Shown piece by piece: positions 17,262 through 29,055 of a DNA stretch of 64,000 bases (its first letter is position 1; each line of letters starts with the position of its first letter). Source of the DNA: Brachyspira hampsonii (GTDB lineage: Bacteria > Spirochaetota > Brachyspiria > Brachyspirales > Brachyspiraceae); NCBI RefSeq assembly GCF_002214805.1, contig NZ_CP019914.1, positions 1,922,001-1,986,000 of the forward strand, given 5' to 3'. Both the position numbers and the translations under genes were made by a program. The notes under the pieces were generated by a model. That model did not search any database. It saw only the letters and a program-made list of their open reading frames with translations, and was not told where the DNA came from.

Positions 17262-20200
17262 ATGGAGAATAATATCAGTAATGAAGAACAAATAAGAAAT
17301 AAGTTTGAAAGAATATTCCAATATGAAAATAATAAGAATGCATTTCTTGATTATTTTTACGGAAAGTCGAACAGTTGTCCCACTTTAAGAAATTATTACG
17401 GTGTTGATGCAGAAGAAATTTTTAAGTTTTATTTCGATGAAAATACTAAAGAAGAAGATAAAAAAGCTTTGTCAAGATACGCTGAAACTGTAATAAAAGA
17501 TATATACAAGGGCGAAAATCCTTATATAATTTTAAGATTATGCACTGGTGAAGATTTAGAAAAAGCATTAATAGAAAGTTATAATAATACAGCTGAAAGG
17601 GCTATATATGATACAATATATTCTAAAGTGCGTTTAATAAATAATGAAGCATCTAAATATATAAAAATACAAGTCAATAATTTTAATAAGTTTTTAGAAT
17701 TAGAAGCCTGTATGCCTAAAAAGTTTAATCAATACTTAGAAAAAGTAAAAAATGACAATAAAGCATTATTGAATAAAGAGCCTCATTTATTATTAACTAT
17801 TTTGGTATACCTAATAAATAGAGACGATGATAAAAGCCTTATTAAACAATTATTAAATTATATAGATTATCTAAAAATAAATGATGAAGAAACTATATCA
17901 TTACTTTTTAGTATAGCTGATAAAGATGAAGAAGTTTATAAAAGATTAATGAATATTTTAAATAAAGATAATAACATCATTTATTTTCTTGTGAATATAT
18001 ACAAAGATATGACAAGAACTATAAAACTATATAAAAGATTATTTAAAGGATATTCAGAGGATAAAGGGTATTATTACTATACACAAAAACTTATACCTGA
18101 ATATTTAGAACTATGCAGTTTTCCTAAAGAATGTATTTTGTTAAACACAATCGTTAACAACAACACGCTTTTTATTTCATATTTAACAGTAGAAGTAAAA
18201 AAATTATATGATGAAGACAAAGAAGCTTTTTATAAACTTTATGAGATAATAGAAAAATCAAAATTAGAACAATTATATCTTGATTATGCTATGCTTTCAT
18301 CAATTATGCTTGCAGCAAATGATAACAAATATAATATTGATACTAATGCTATTGTAGAAACTCTCAAAACAATGTGCGTAGAGTTATTAAAAATAATGGG
18401 ACCTATTAAAAGTTTCGATGAAATAACTTCTAAAAGCTTTAAATATGTAAAAGAAAACCCTTATAGTAATCACAGTCATTATTTATCAGCTATAATGTCG
18501 CTTGATGGTATCAATGATGAAGCATCAGAAATTACTACTAAATTATTAAAGCATTACGGAATATACGGCAAAATTTCTATTTATGTTTCTATTCAGGAAA
18601 TATTCTATAATAGAGGTATTTTAGAAGCTAAAGAAAAATTAGTTAATGATAAAAAAGTGCCATTAAAAGATATTTATTTATCATTATTAGATTCAAAAAA
18701 TAATATTATTACACTTATAAAAAACAATATAGAAGAAACAAAATCTATTATGGAAGAAAAATCATTTATCACTTCTATAACAGCAAATATTAGCGGTACT
18801 ATATTATTTATTAATTGTATTTTCAGTGATGAATTAAAAGAACTTATTGATAATAAATTTGATTTTGTTTTCAAAGTTCTAGACACAGCAAAATCAAAAG
18901 AAATAAAAAAGCATTGTGTATCGGTAATAAATAATAATGAAAGTATTGTAAGAAGCGAAGTAGAAAAATTGGCAAATGAGGGAAAAGAGGCTTCAAGAAC
19001 AGTTTATAAAGAGATAATTAAATATTGGGATTTACAAAAGTTTGACGATGATTTTCAATTTAAAAGTGTTGACGAAATAAACGAATATTTAAATAAATAC
19101 TATAATGAAGGACATGAAACTCTAATAAAAGATATAGACGAAAATATACTCTCTAATATTTTACTAAAAGATAAAAAAACTAAAGCTCCTTTAAATATAG
19201 TTAAGTATGTGTTTATGGAATATATTGCTTTAAAAGAGCCTTCAATATTAAAAGACTGCAACAAGATAGCAGAGTTTTTTGATATTGATTCACTTAGAAA
19301 TGCACTTGATAATATATATTCAAATTGGCTTGATAATAAGGCAGATACAAAATTAAAAAATATACTTATTCCATATTGTCTTTTTCAAACTGAAGATAAA
19401 CTTTTAAAGTTAAAGGCTCAGATTGAAGAATGGGCATTAAACTCAAGAGGAGCATTAGCAGCACATGCAGTATATGCTATAGCATTAAAAGCAAGCAAAT
19501 TTGCATTGGTTTTAGTTGATACTATGTCTGTAAAAGTTAAAAATAATCAGGTAAAAAATGCTGCTAAAGATGCATTAAAAAAGACTTCCAAAGCATTAGA
19601 GATTTCAGAAGATGAGCTTATAGATAAAATAATACCAGATTTGGATTTTGATAAAAAAGGTACAAGAGAACTCCATTACGGTGGAGAAACCGACAGAGTA
19701 TTTAAACTTCAAATAAAAAATGATTTCACTATAGAAGTAACAGATTCAAATGATAAAGTTTTAAAATCGCTTCCTGCACCAAACAGTAAAGATGATAAAG
19801 AAAAAGCAGATGCAGCTAAAAAAGAATTAACTTTGATAAAGAAAAATATTAAAATGATAAGTTCTAATCAAATAACAAGATTAAATAAAGTTTTATTAAA
19901 CGCCCGTAAATGGTCTTATAAAACTTTTAATGAGCTTTTTGTTGATAACCCTATAATGAATATATTTGCTTTAAAACTTATATGGAGTGTTTATGATGAG
20001 AAAAATAATTTAATAGAAAGTTTTAGATATATGGAAGATGGTTCTTTCAATACTTATGATGAAGAGGAATATATATTTGAAGACAGTCTTAAAAACAAAA
20101 AGAATATTACTTTAGTTCACCCTATAGAATTAGACGATGAAAAATTATCAAAATGGAAAACTCAATTAAGCGACTACGAAATATCACAGCCTATTAATCA

Positions 20201-20588
20201 GCTTGATTTATTATTTGAAGAAGTTAAAGAAGAGTCTATAAAAAATAATAAAATTATATCATTTGAAGATAGAGAAATAACAGCAGGCGAGATTATGTCA
20301 ATGGCAAATAAAATGTCATTTGAAAGAAGCAGAGATATTGAAGACGGCGGAAGCTATACTTATTATGAATTAAAAGACTCTATATTAAATATTGCATGCC
20401 GTATAGATTTTGAATATATGTGGTTTGGAATAGAGGCGGGAGAAAAAGTAACATTTAAAAATATTGCTTTCCACAGACTAGATGAAAACGGAAACTGTAA
20501 TGAAGAAGAATATATAAATCCTTTAGAAATTAATAAGAGATTTACCTCGTCAATATATGGAACAGTAAAATCTTATTTTATGAAGTAA
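17262..20588 (+). CDS. DUF4132 domain-containing protein
   Basis: The large (1108 residues), acidic and mostly helical protein has no signal peptide or membrane helix, so it is expected in the cytoplasm. Residues from about 865 to 1030 carry the DUF4132 pattern, also seen in MolR-like proteins: KWSYKTFNELFVDNPIMNIF, LIWSVYDEK, FRYMEDGSFNTYDEEEY, LVHPIELDDEKLSKWKTQL and SQPINQLDLLFEE. The N-terminal two thirds look like alpha-helical repeats, with ARM/HEAT-like segments around 720-790 (ALNSRGALAAHAVYAIALKA). The function of the family is not established. It has its own promoter. A tiny gene and ligA lie downstream, but the 356-bp gap argues against one operon. Confidence 0.88.
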   Translation: MENNISNEEQIRNKFERIFQYENNKNAFLDYFYGKSNSCPTLRNYYGVDAEEIFKFYFDENTKEEDKKALSRYAETVIKDIYKGENPYIILRLCTGEDLEKALIESYNNTAERAIYDTIYSKVRLINNEASKYIKIQVNNFNKFLELEACMPKKFNQYLEKVKNDNKALLNKEPHLLLTILVYLINRDDDKSLIKQLLNYIDYLKINDEETISLLFSIADKDEEVYKRLMNILNKDNNIIYFLVNIYKDMTRTIKLYKRLFKGYSEDKGYYYYTQKLIPEYLELCSFPKECILLNTIVNNNTLFISYLTVEVKKLYDEDKEAFYKLYEIIEKSKLEQLYLDYAMLSSIMLAANDNKYNIDTNAIVETLKTMCVELLKIMGPIKSFDEITSKSFKYVKENPYSNHSHYLSAIMSLDGINDEASEITTKLLKHYGIYGKISIYVSIQEIFYNRGILEAKEKLVNDKKVPLKDIYLSLLDSKNNIITLIKNNIEETKSIMEEKSFITSITANISGTILFINCIFSDELKELIDNKFDFVFKVLDTAKSKEIKKHCVSVINNNESIVRSEVEKLANEGKEASRTVYKEIIKYWDLQKFDDDFQFKSVDEINEYLNKYYNEGHETLIKDIDENILSNILLKDKKTKAPLNIVKYVFMEYIALKEPSILKDCNKIAEFFDIDSLRNALDNIYSNWLDNKADTKLKNILIPYCLFQTEDKLLKLKAQIEEWALNSRGALAAHAVYAIALKASKFALVLVDTMSVKVKNNQVKNAAKDALKKTSKALEISEDELIDKIIPDLDFDKKGTRELHYGGETDRVFKLQIKNDFTIEVTDSNDKVLKSLPAPNSKDDKEKADAAKKELTLIKKNIKMISSNQITRLNKVLLNARKWSYKTFNELFVDNPIMNIFALKLIWSVYDEKNNLIESFRYMEDGSFNTYDEEEYIFEDSLKNKKNITLVHPIELDDEKLSKWKTQLSDYEISQPINQLDLLFEEVKEESIKNNKIISFEDREITAGEIMSMANKMSFERSRDIEDGGSYTYYELKDSILNIACRIDFEYMWFGIEAGEKVTFKNIAFHRLDENGNCNEEEYINPLEINKRFTSSIYGTVKSYFMK

Positions 20589-20944
20589 AAACTTTTATAA
20601 CAAACATATATTTTTATTATGATATATATGCAGATATTATAATTTCTTAATTAATAATATATTATTTAACATAAAAATATTAGTTTACATGAAATGAAGT
20701 GTAGTGGTTCTTAGTATGTGATAAAAAAATAAATCTGCATTTGAATGCTGTGGTAAAAATAAGATGTTAAAAACAAAATATAGCCTTATTTTTAACTAAT
20801 TATACTTATTTAGGTATATATGAAATTATAATATATTTTACTAGTCTTTTTGCAGATTTTTCGGTAAAAAAAGTTGATATAAAAAATATTTTAATTAAAA
20901 TAAGAGCATGAATTTTTATAATTAAAAAATAGTATGAGGTATAG
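20589..20944. other. 356-bp intergenic region without recognisable features
   Basis: AT-rich sequence between the DUF4132 gene and the small gene before ligA. I see no GC-island module, tRNA, good promoter consensus or terminator. TGAGG at its right end serves as ribosome site for the next gene. Confidence 0.5.
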
Positions 20945-21142
20945 ATGTATAAAGATTATAAATTTAAAGTAGATGAATTATTAAAAGAAGGCAAAGTCAA
21001 ATTAGTAGAAGTTACGAAATCAGATGATGGAAAATCTTTTGAAGATAAAGAAATCAATTTGAATGAGCATGATACAGATGGATATAAATTTTTAAAATTA
21101 ATGCTCAAAGATTTAATAATAAGATATAGAATAGAAAAATAA
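20945..21142 (+). CDS. Small hypothetical protein upstream of ligA
   Basis: The 65 residues are highly charged, without a signal peptide. I do not recognise the family. GAGG precedes the ATG, the same type of ribosome site as in the gene upstream. The frame has natural codon usage for this genome. The gap to ligA is 48 bp, so co-transcription is possible. The sequence alternates Lys/Glu-rich helix (KFKVDELLKEGKVKLVEV) with a tail ending in IIRYRIEK. Confidence 0.55.
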   Translation: MYKDYKFKVDELLKEGKVKLVEVTKSDDGKSFEDKEINLNEHDTDGYKFLKLMLKDLIIRYRIEK

Positions 21143-21181
21143 ATTTACATAAATTAAATATTTTTATTTAATGAAAAATAA

Positions 21182-23194
<2,013 letters not shown>

Positions 23195-23224
23195 AATATT
23201 AAATAAAAAATAATAAATGGATAA

Positions 23225-23257
23225 ATAAAGGCTGTAATATTACAGCCTTTATTTTTT
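23225..23257 (+). terminator. Intrinsic terminator of ligA
   Basis: A perfect 28-bp palindrome (23225-23238 with 23239-23252, core AAAGGCTGTAA) is followed by a T-rich run. It lies 30 bp after the ligA stop. Confidence 0.88.
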
Positions 23258-23328
23258 ATTTTTTATAAAAATATATTATTTATTATTGATATTTATATTT
23301 TTTATATTATAATAAAACAAGGTGAAAT

Positions 23329-24405
23329 ATGGAAGAAAATATAATTAATAATACACAATTTGATTTAATAAACAGCGAAGAAGAAAGAAAATATTTGGCT
23401 GAAAATTTAAATAATTTTAGTATTCTAAATTTAAATAATTTATCAGATAAAGATAATTATATTGTTAAAGGAGCTTCAGAATTATTAAAAGTTACCATAT
23501 TGTCAAGTCAGTCATCTAAATTATTTAAATCAAAATGTATTTTAATTGATAGTGAAAAAACAAATAATTATATATATGACAATGTATTTGAATATCTCAT
23601 CTTAAAAATGAATGAAAAATTAGAGTGCATAATTAATAAACTTAAAACAGATAAAATATTAATACAAACTGAAAAAGAAAAAAAACAGAAGGTTAGAGAT
23701 ATAATAAGTATGGTATGTCGATTAAAATCAGCAATAAACTCAAGCAGAATAAATGATGATTTTGAATTAAAAGAATTAAATACATTAAAAGAACAAGCTC
23801 AAGATTTTAATAATTATTATATCAAAAAATATGAAAATATTTTTGAACAATTTCCTAATGAAATATATTTTTATTTTCCTCTTTGTTATTTTTATTATTT
23901 TCCTCCTATAAGGTTGATACAACATATAAGAAGAATAAAACTTTTTGAGAAGTTATTTAAAGAGTTTTATTTAATCAATAATCTATATGAACTTTCATTA
24001 GAAACTTTAATTTATATTAATATAGCTTTATGTAATTATTATATAAAGACTTCAAACTTTAAAGAAGCAGACAGTATTATCAATGAAATGTTTGATTCTA
24101 ATAGTTTATTTAATAATAATGTAAAAAAAGTAAAAGATATGCAGAAAATAAAATCAGAGCCTAGTCGTTTTGTAGGGAGTAGGTTGGAGTTTACATACGG
24201 AGCAGCATATTTTGACTTTCATAGAGAACAGGCTGAAATTTGGTTTAAAGTGGATGCATATTTAAAAAATAATTTCTGCTCTTATATAGAATTATTGAAA
24301 GACCTTAAAACTCTAATGAGCGAAGAAATATATATTTTAGAGATAAATGATATTAAATATTTGATATTCAAAAATAATTTATATATAAATGATATTGGAA
24401 TTTAA
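23329..24405 (+). CDS. Hypothetical protein, helical, unknown function
   Basis: I do not recognise this 358-residue protein. It has no signal peptide; it is rich in Asn, Lys, Glu and Ile and is predicted mainly helical. A coiled-coil-like segment lies near 95-160 (MNEKLECIINKLKTDKIL and following) and an aromatic-rich patch near 180-195 (IYFYFPLCYFYYFPP). AAGGTGA precedes the ATG. A small protein gene follows at 21 bp, so the two are probably one operon. It stands between the ligA terminator and a modular repeat. Confidence 0.7.
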   Translation: MEENIINNTQFDLINSEEERKYLAENLNNFSILNLNNLSDKDNYIVKGASELLKVTILSSQSSKLFKSKCILIDSEKTNNYIYDNVFEYLILKMNEKLECIINKLKTDKILIQTEKEKKQKVRDIISMVCRLKSAINSSRINDDFELKELNTLKEQAQDFNNYYIKKYENIFEQFPNEIYFYFPLCYFYYFPPIRLIQHIRRIKLFEKLFKEFYLINNLYELSLETLIYINIALCNYYIKTSNFKEADSIINEMFDSNSLFNNNVKKVKDMQKIKSEPSRFVGSRLEFTYGAAYFDFHREQAEIWFKVDAYLKNNFCSYIELLKDLKTLMSEEIYILEINDIKYLIFKNNLYINDIGI

Positions 24406-24425
24406 ACTAACTAGGAGGTATTTTT

Positions 24426-24695
24426 ATGATTATTAATCCTTTAAGATCGCCTATTGAACTGGCTGTATTCAAGTTAAATGTGAAAAGAAAAATAATTAGG
24501 GATAAAATATTCTTAAAAAAATTATCAGCTAAATTTTCTAAAATGACAGACAAACAAAATCAAAATAAAATCTTCAAATATCAAAAAAACAAATATAAAA
24601 TAGAAGAATGCATTGCTGAAGTAAAAAAAGAGATTGTTAGAAGAGAAGAGCAGTTGAATCTATTGAATGCAGTACAGTTCGTAACTTGGTTTTAA
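24426..24695 (+). CDS. Small hypothetical coiled-coil protein
   Basis: The 89 residues are basic and probably helical throughout; no family is recognised. AGGAGG at a good distance from the ATG is among the strongest ribosome sites in the window, which supports a real gene. The gap from the preceding gene is 20 bp, so the two are likely co-translated. The tail NAVQFVTWF is hydrophobic. Confidence 0.65.
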   Translation: MIINPLRSPIELAVFKLNVKRKIIRDKIFLKKLSAKFSKMTDKQNQNKIFKYQKNKYKIEECIAEVKKEIVRREEQLNLLNAVQFVTWF

Positions 24696-24754
24696 ATTTA
24701 TTAAATCTCTTTTATATGATTTTTACATCATCATTAGATTATATTTATGATATC

Positions 24755-25085
24755 ATTAAACTCACGGTGAACTTTATTCTTATACATAATAAAATTAGAA
24801 TTATCAATTAAGCTGTATTAAAAAATCTGTTCTGCGTGCGTAGAGGAAAGTGCAAATTTAAATATTAAAATCTATTTTAAGTCCCGCCCTCTAAATTTTT
24901 TAACATTATCTGTTATTTATAGTTTTTTTCTTCTTTATTTACATTAACTGTCATTGAAGCACCCCCCAAGCGTTTTTTAAATTTATAATACTTTTCAACG
25001 CACGGTAAACTTTGCTCTTATATATAATAAAATTAAAATTATTAATCAATCAGTATTAAAAAATACACTCTGCGTGCGTATATGA
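24755..25085. repeat. Modular GC-island repeat, arrangement A, inverted B, A
   Basis: A1 runs from the degenerate CTCACG at 24761 to CGTGCG at 24835 (74 apart). Inverted B has CCCGCCC at 24883 and a C-run at 24961-24967 (78 apart). A2 has CGCACG at 24999 and CGTGCG at 25073 (74 apart). Here A1 and A2 are also similar in their AT-rich interiors, which suggests recent copying. This fills the 604-bp gap before the LtaS-like gene. Confidence 0.85.
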
Positions 25086-25235
25086 TTGCTTTTAAGTTTT
25101 GTATATATTGAATTTTTATCAGTTTTTTAGATTATAAAAATTGATAAAATATTTTTATTTTATTTTCTTAATAAAAAATATTAATACTAAATTATATGTT
25201 TTTTAATAATATATAAATATAGTGTGCTATTATAT

Positions 25236-25265
25236 CCTTAATTTAACTTAAATTAAGGATTTTTG
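25236..25265 (+). terminator. Hairpin with T-run just upstream of the LtaS-like gene
   Basis: CCTTAATTT (25236-25244) pairs with AAATTAAGG (25250-25258) around a 5-nt loop, followed by ATTTTTG. A TATAAT lies just after it at 25267, so it either ends upstream transcription or acts as an operator for the gene at 25300. Confidence 0.4.
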
Positions 25266-25299
25266 TTATAATATTAAAATTTAAATATAAAAAACATAG

Positions 25300-27711
25300 A
25301 TGAAACAAAATAAAAAAACATTCCTATTATCATATTTAGTATTTATATCAGCAGTAATTCTATTTATTGTAATTTTTTCTATTTTAGGAAATATGGAGAG
25401 AGTAGGGTATTTATCAAATTTTAATCATATATTAGAAAATAAATATTATTTCACATTAAAATTTAACAGCAAAATTTTTAAGAATAATAAAATATATAGA
25501 GTATACCCAAATACAAATAAAATGCCTGATAATGTTACAAATATAAGATGGAGCGGAAGTTATTATGGTAATTTAGTTCTTGATGATTCAAGCATACAAT
25601 TAAAAGAAAACGATAAAATAGAAAATGTTAAATATAAACTTAAAATACAAAAGAATGTATTTTTATTTTTATTATTTATAATATTAGTTTTTCCTGCAAT
25701 TTATTTTTATGTTATACCTAATATATATTATCATTATAAATCATATATTTTCTTTTTTGTGCTGAATTCTTTTTTGTATTTAATAACTTCGAATTTAATA
25801 ATGCCTTTATTTTCCATGATGAAGCTTGATTTTAATATATATGATTTTTTATATACTTATATATTTGTAATGACAGCTTATAATTTACTTTCGTATTATC
25901 CATTTAATTTAGACAATATAAAAAATATTAGAATAACACTTACAGCTTTATTTTCTGTTATATCAATATTTTCATTTTTTGTTATAGAGTCAATAAGTTT
26001 AACTGTACTTAATATGGTTATATTATTTTCAGATATGCCTAATCTTTATTCATCGCTTATTACAGTTCTTCCTATACATTTAAAAATTATAACTATCATT
26101 GTGAGTATAATATATTTTTCTTCTTTGTTAGTTTTTGCAATATTATTCATTTTTAATATATATAAAATGTTTATGGATAAAAGTAAAATATCATCTGCAG
26201 TGATGACAGCTTTTATAATATTTACTGTATTTTATTTATTTTTAAAGCCTAAGAATATAGATATATGGAGCATAGACTTTGTAAGAAATGCTAAAAGAAA
26301 TGGAATTATAAATACACTTAATTACAGGATAAATTATGATAGATTAAATGAAATAAAGCCAAGTTCAGAATTAGTATCGGACTCTATAAAATTATTAAAA
26401 GAATATGAATCTAAAAGAGATATTTCAAAACTTTATTTGCAATCTACAAAAAATATTTTTGATAATATAAATAAATTAGATGATAGTATGCGTTCTATAT
26501 TGATTGAAGCATCTAGTAAAAATAGTAACTTTATATACAATAATGAAAATATAGATTATAGATATATAGAACATCTAAAAAACAATTATTATGATGTATA
26601 TACTAATTTTGAAATATTAATTACAAATGATTTGTCAAAAATAGAAGAATTAAAAAAATCTTTAAAAAGAGATGTATATTTAATATTCTTAGAATCTTTT
26701 TATGATTACTCACATTTTAAAAAATTATTTGATAAAGATCCTTTCCCTAAAGAGTACAGAAAATGGGCAGACTCATCAATAAAAATAGCACCTAATGTTA
26801 ATAACGGAAGTTTTTATGCAAGACTTTCCGGACTTACAGGCTCAAGTCCTATTTATCCTAAAACACAATCGGAAAAAATAGAAAATACTTTGCCGGATCT
26901 CCTTACAAAAAACGGATATAATACAATAGCTTTGGAAGAGGCATTGAATACTTATAATTTAAAAACTTTTTATCCTTCAATAGGTTTTAAATCTCAGGTG
27001 TTTGGATTGGGTACTACAAATATTAATACATATTTAAGTACAAATATTGATAATTTAGGAACTCCTGTATTTGCTGCGGGCTTTACTATTTTAGGGCATA
27101 CTGATTCGCATTTGTCTAATGATTTGAACTTCGCTGAAAATAATAAAAACTTTTTGGATAATTTTGAGGGTAATGATAAACTTCATATAATAGAAACTAT
27201 TGATAATTCTGCAATGACCGCAATAAATATTATAGAAATAAGAGACACAATTTTAAAACATTCACCTAATGCAATTATAATATTTAAGCATGATCATCTT
27301 TATCCTTATTTGAAAGCTATAATCGAACGTTCTAGTATAGATGAGAATATAAAAACTAATTTTTTGAATGATTATAAGCCTTCTCCGATACTCATTTGGG
27401 ACGGTACTAACGGAGCATACAAAGCACCTGAAAATTTCACTCCTGAAAATATACCATTATTGATAGCGGTTAATTTGAATATAGATTATACTAATAGTGT
27501 GATATCTCTTTTGTACAAAGAGGAAATTGATGATACTATAAGCACTTATAATAGATTTTATTATACAACGAATAATTCTATTATAGATAATAGTGAAGTT
27601 TCAAATATGACAATATTTAAATATGAAAATTCTCAAAGAATATTATCGCAGGATATTTTTCAGGGAAAGAAACATTATTATAATTTGATAAAAGAATTAA
27701 CTAATAATTAA
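25300..27711 (+). CDS. LtaS-like membrane protein of the sulfatase/alkaline phosphatase superfamily
   Basis: The 803 residues form an N-terminal membrane part with about six hydrophobic helices (1-310) and an extracytoplasmic domain of the sulfatase fold (about 455-720). Recognisable elements are VYLIFLESFYDYSHF (start of the domain, metal-binding Glu), NNGSFYARLSGLTGSSP (the nucleophile region of LtaS-like enzymes), TILGHTDSHL and IIFKHDHLYPY (metal-binding Asp/His). LtaS-like enzymes transfer phosphoglycerol or phosphoethanolamine from lipid donors to cell-surface polymers or lipids. No good ribosome site precedes the ATG, so the exact start is uncertain. The acceptor in a spirochaete is unknown. 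Confidence 0.82.
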   Translation: MKQNKKTFLLSYLVFISAVILFIVIFSILGNMERVGYLSNFNHILENKYYFTLKFNSKIFKNNKIYRVYPNTNKMPDNVTNIRWSGSYYGNLVLDDSSIQLKENDKIENVKYKLKIQKNVFLFLLFIILVFPAIYFYVIPNIYYHYKSYIFFFVLNSFLYLITSNLIMPLFSMMKLDFNIYDFLYTYIFVMTAYNLLSYYPFNLDNIKNIRITLTALFSVISIFSFFVIESISLTVLNMVILFSDMPNLYSSLITVLPIHLKIITIIVSIIYFSSLLVFAILFIFNIYKMFMDKSKISSAVMTAFIIFTVFYLFLKPKNIDIWSIDFVRNAKRNGIINTLNYRINYDRLNEIKPSSELVSDSIKLLKEYESKRDISKLYLQSTKNIFDNINKLDDSMRSILIEASSKNSNFIYNNENIDYRYIEHLKNNYYDVYTNFEILITNDLSKIEELKKSLKRDVYLIFLESFYDYSHFKKLFDKDPFPKEYRKWADSSIKIAPNVNNGSFYARLSGLTGSSPIYPKTQSEKIENTLPDLLTKNGYNTIALEEALNTYNLKTFYPSIGFKSQVFGLGTTNINTYLSTNIDNLGTPVFAAGFTILGHTDSHLSNDLNFAENNKNFLDNFEGNDKLHIIETIDNSAMTAINIIEIRDTILKHSPNAIIIFKHDHLYPYLKAIIERSSIDENIKTNFLNDYKPSPILIWDGTNGAYKAPENFTPENIPLLIAVNLNIDYTNSVISLLYKEEIDDTISTYNRFYYTTNNSIIDNSEVSNMTIFKYENSQRILSQDIFQGKKHYYNLIKELTNN

Positions 27712-27723
27712 AATTATTTTTAT

Positions 27724-28080
27724 TAATTACCAAATCCCACTCTGATATTTATTTTATTTTTATTATTGCTAAGCAATAAACTCACTTATAATTAGCTGAC
27801 AACTAAAGTTATCAGCTGCTCGTTTATTGCTTTAATTATCAAAGCCTCTCTGATATTTATTTTCTTTTATTATTGCTAAGCAATAAACTCACTTATAATT
27901 AGCTGACAACTAAAGTTATCAGCTGCTCGTTTATTGCTTTAATTACCAAATCCCACTCTGATATTTATTTTATTTTTATTATTGCTAAGCAATAAACTCA
28001 CTTATAATTAGCTGACAACTAAAGTTATCAGCTGCTCGTTTATTACTTTAATTATCAAATCCCACTCTGATATTTATTTT
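27724..28080. repeat. Tandem repeat, 3.3 units of 107-109 bp, with hairpins
   Basis: The segment starting CAAATCCCACTCTG recurs at 27731, 27840 (variant CAAAGCCTCTCTG), 27947 and 28056. Each full unit contains AAGCAATAAAC and GTTTATTGCTT, a perfect 11-bp inverted pair that encloses a second stem (GCTGACAACT with AGTTATCAGC). The fourth, partial unit is the 3' coding end of the gene at 28048-28518, so the repeats seem to be copies of that gene tail plus its downstream hairpin. Confidence 0.9.
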
Positions 28081-28518
28081 ATTTTCTTCTTCTTGAATCT
28101 TTCTTTTCAATTCTTTATTTTCCAATTTTTTATTATTTCTATTTTTTAAAATTTCAAAGAATACTATAATAGCCCTTTCACTTGGAGGATTATATTTATG
28201 TATTATTCTTCTAGTTTTTGACTCTTTACCTTCCTTATCAGTTTTTATTTCTCTTATGATTTCCTTACTGTAGTAGCCTAATGCTTTTTTTATCAATGCA
28301 TTTTCTATTTTTATTTTAGCATCTAAAAAATATTCTTCTTTTGCTTTTCTTATTTTTTTTACTAAGCTCTTTTTATATTTTTTGCTTGATTTATTAATAT
28401 AGTCTTTTAAGTCATTATAGTTTATATTTAGTTTTTTGCTTATTTCTTCAAATGTATGGTTATATTCTTTTATAATTTCGTATATTTCTTTTTCTATTTC
28501 TTTATTATATTTTTTCAT
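28048..28518 (-). CDS. Orphan phage terminase small-subunit-like HTH protein
   Basis: The 156 residues are very Lys/Glu/Ile-rich. An N-terminal helix-turn-helix is likely (NHTFEEISKKLNINYNDLKDYI, about 20-41). The middle reads ALIKKALGYYSKEI, then RRIIHKYNPPSERAIIVFFEILKNR. This matches the arrangement in phage terminase small-subunit-like proteins, in which a short strand segment precedes a P-P-x-x-x-A-I-I-F-x-L-K-N-R block. No other phage gene lies nearby, so it is an orphan or remnant. Its last codons (INIRVGFDN) lie in the fourth unit of the adjacent tandem repeat. The role in the host is unknown. Confidence 0.6.
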   Translation of the reverse strand: MKKYNKEIEKEIYEIIKEYNHTFEEISKKLNINYNDLKDYINKSSKKYKKSLVKKIRKAKEEYFLDAKIKIENALIKKALGYYSKEIIREIKTDKEGKESKTRRIIHKYNPPSERAIIVFFEILKNRNNKKLENKELKRKIQEEENKINIRVGFDN

Positions 28519-28640
28519 GACAATACCCTTTAAAAAATTATGCTATAAAATAATCAAAAAATATAAGTTATTATCAGCATTTTATAAAAAAGTATTGCTA
28601 TAAATAATAATTATTATATAATAGAAAATATTAATATATT

Positions 28641-29027
28641 ATGGACTATATGATGATTAAAAAAATAGCAGTATTATATTTATTTTTATTATTTTTAATA
28701 TCTTGTAATGCTAATAGCGATGGTTATACATCCGCATCTGCAAAATACAAAGAAGCTCCAAGAGATAGTAAAGGCTTAACTAATTTTACAGGTATTTGGC
28801 AGGCAAAATTTCCAAATAATAATTGCAGTATTATAGTAGAAAGTACAGGAAATGTATTATATAATGATTTTTTGGCTTCATCTATAGAAGATTTAGGAAA
28901 TGACAGATATAAAATGAATATATCTGCAGATAAAAATTTTTCTATTACATTGAAATTTAAATCTGATACTGAAGGAACAGTTGAAGATGATAATTTTGGA
29001 GTAGGAGTATTGACAAAATCAGAATGA
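28641..29027 (+). CDS. Predicted lipoprotein, unknown function
   Basis: 128 residues with a lipoprotein signal: hydrophobic IAVLYLFLLFLIS followed by Cys in the lipobox LISC, so the mature protein starts at that Cys. The mature part contains LTNFTGIWQAKFPNN and other beta-strand-like segments, a small barrel-type lipoprotein pattern. In-frame ATGs at 28650 and 28653 are also possible starts, and none has a strong ribosome site. A likely promoter is TTGCTA (28595) and TATAAT (28617). It is convergent with the membrane protein gene that follows. Confidence 0.7.
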   Translation: MDYMMIKKIAVLYLFLLFLISCNANSDGYTSASAKYKEAPRDSKGLTNFTGIWQAKFPNNNCSIIVESTGNVLYNDFLASSIEDLGNDRYKMNISADKNFSITLKFKSDTEGTVEDDNFGVGVLTKSE

Positions 29028-29055
29028 TAAAATCTTTATTTTAGTATGAAATTTT

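Noticed and set aside
24696-25299. IS or transposase remnant in the long gap
   Set aside because: No transposase-like reading frame or terminal inverted repeat of an IS was found; the content is explained by A and B modules.
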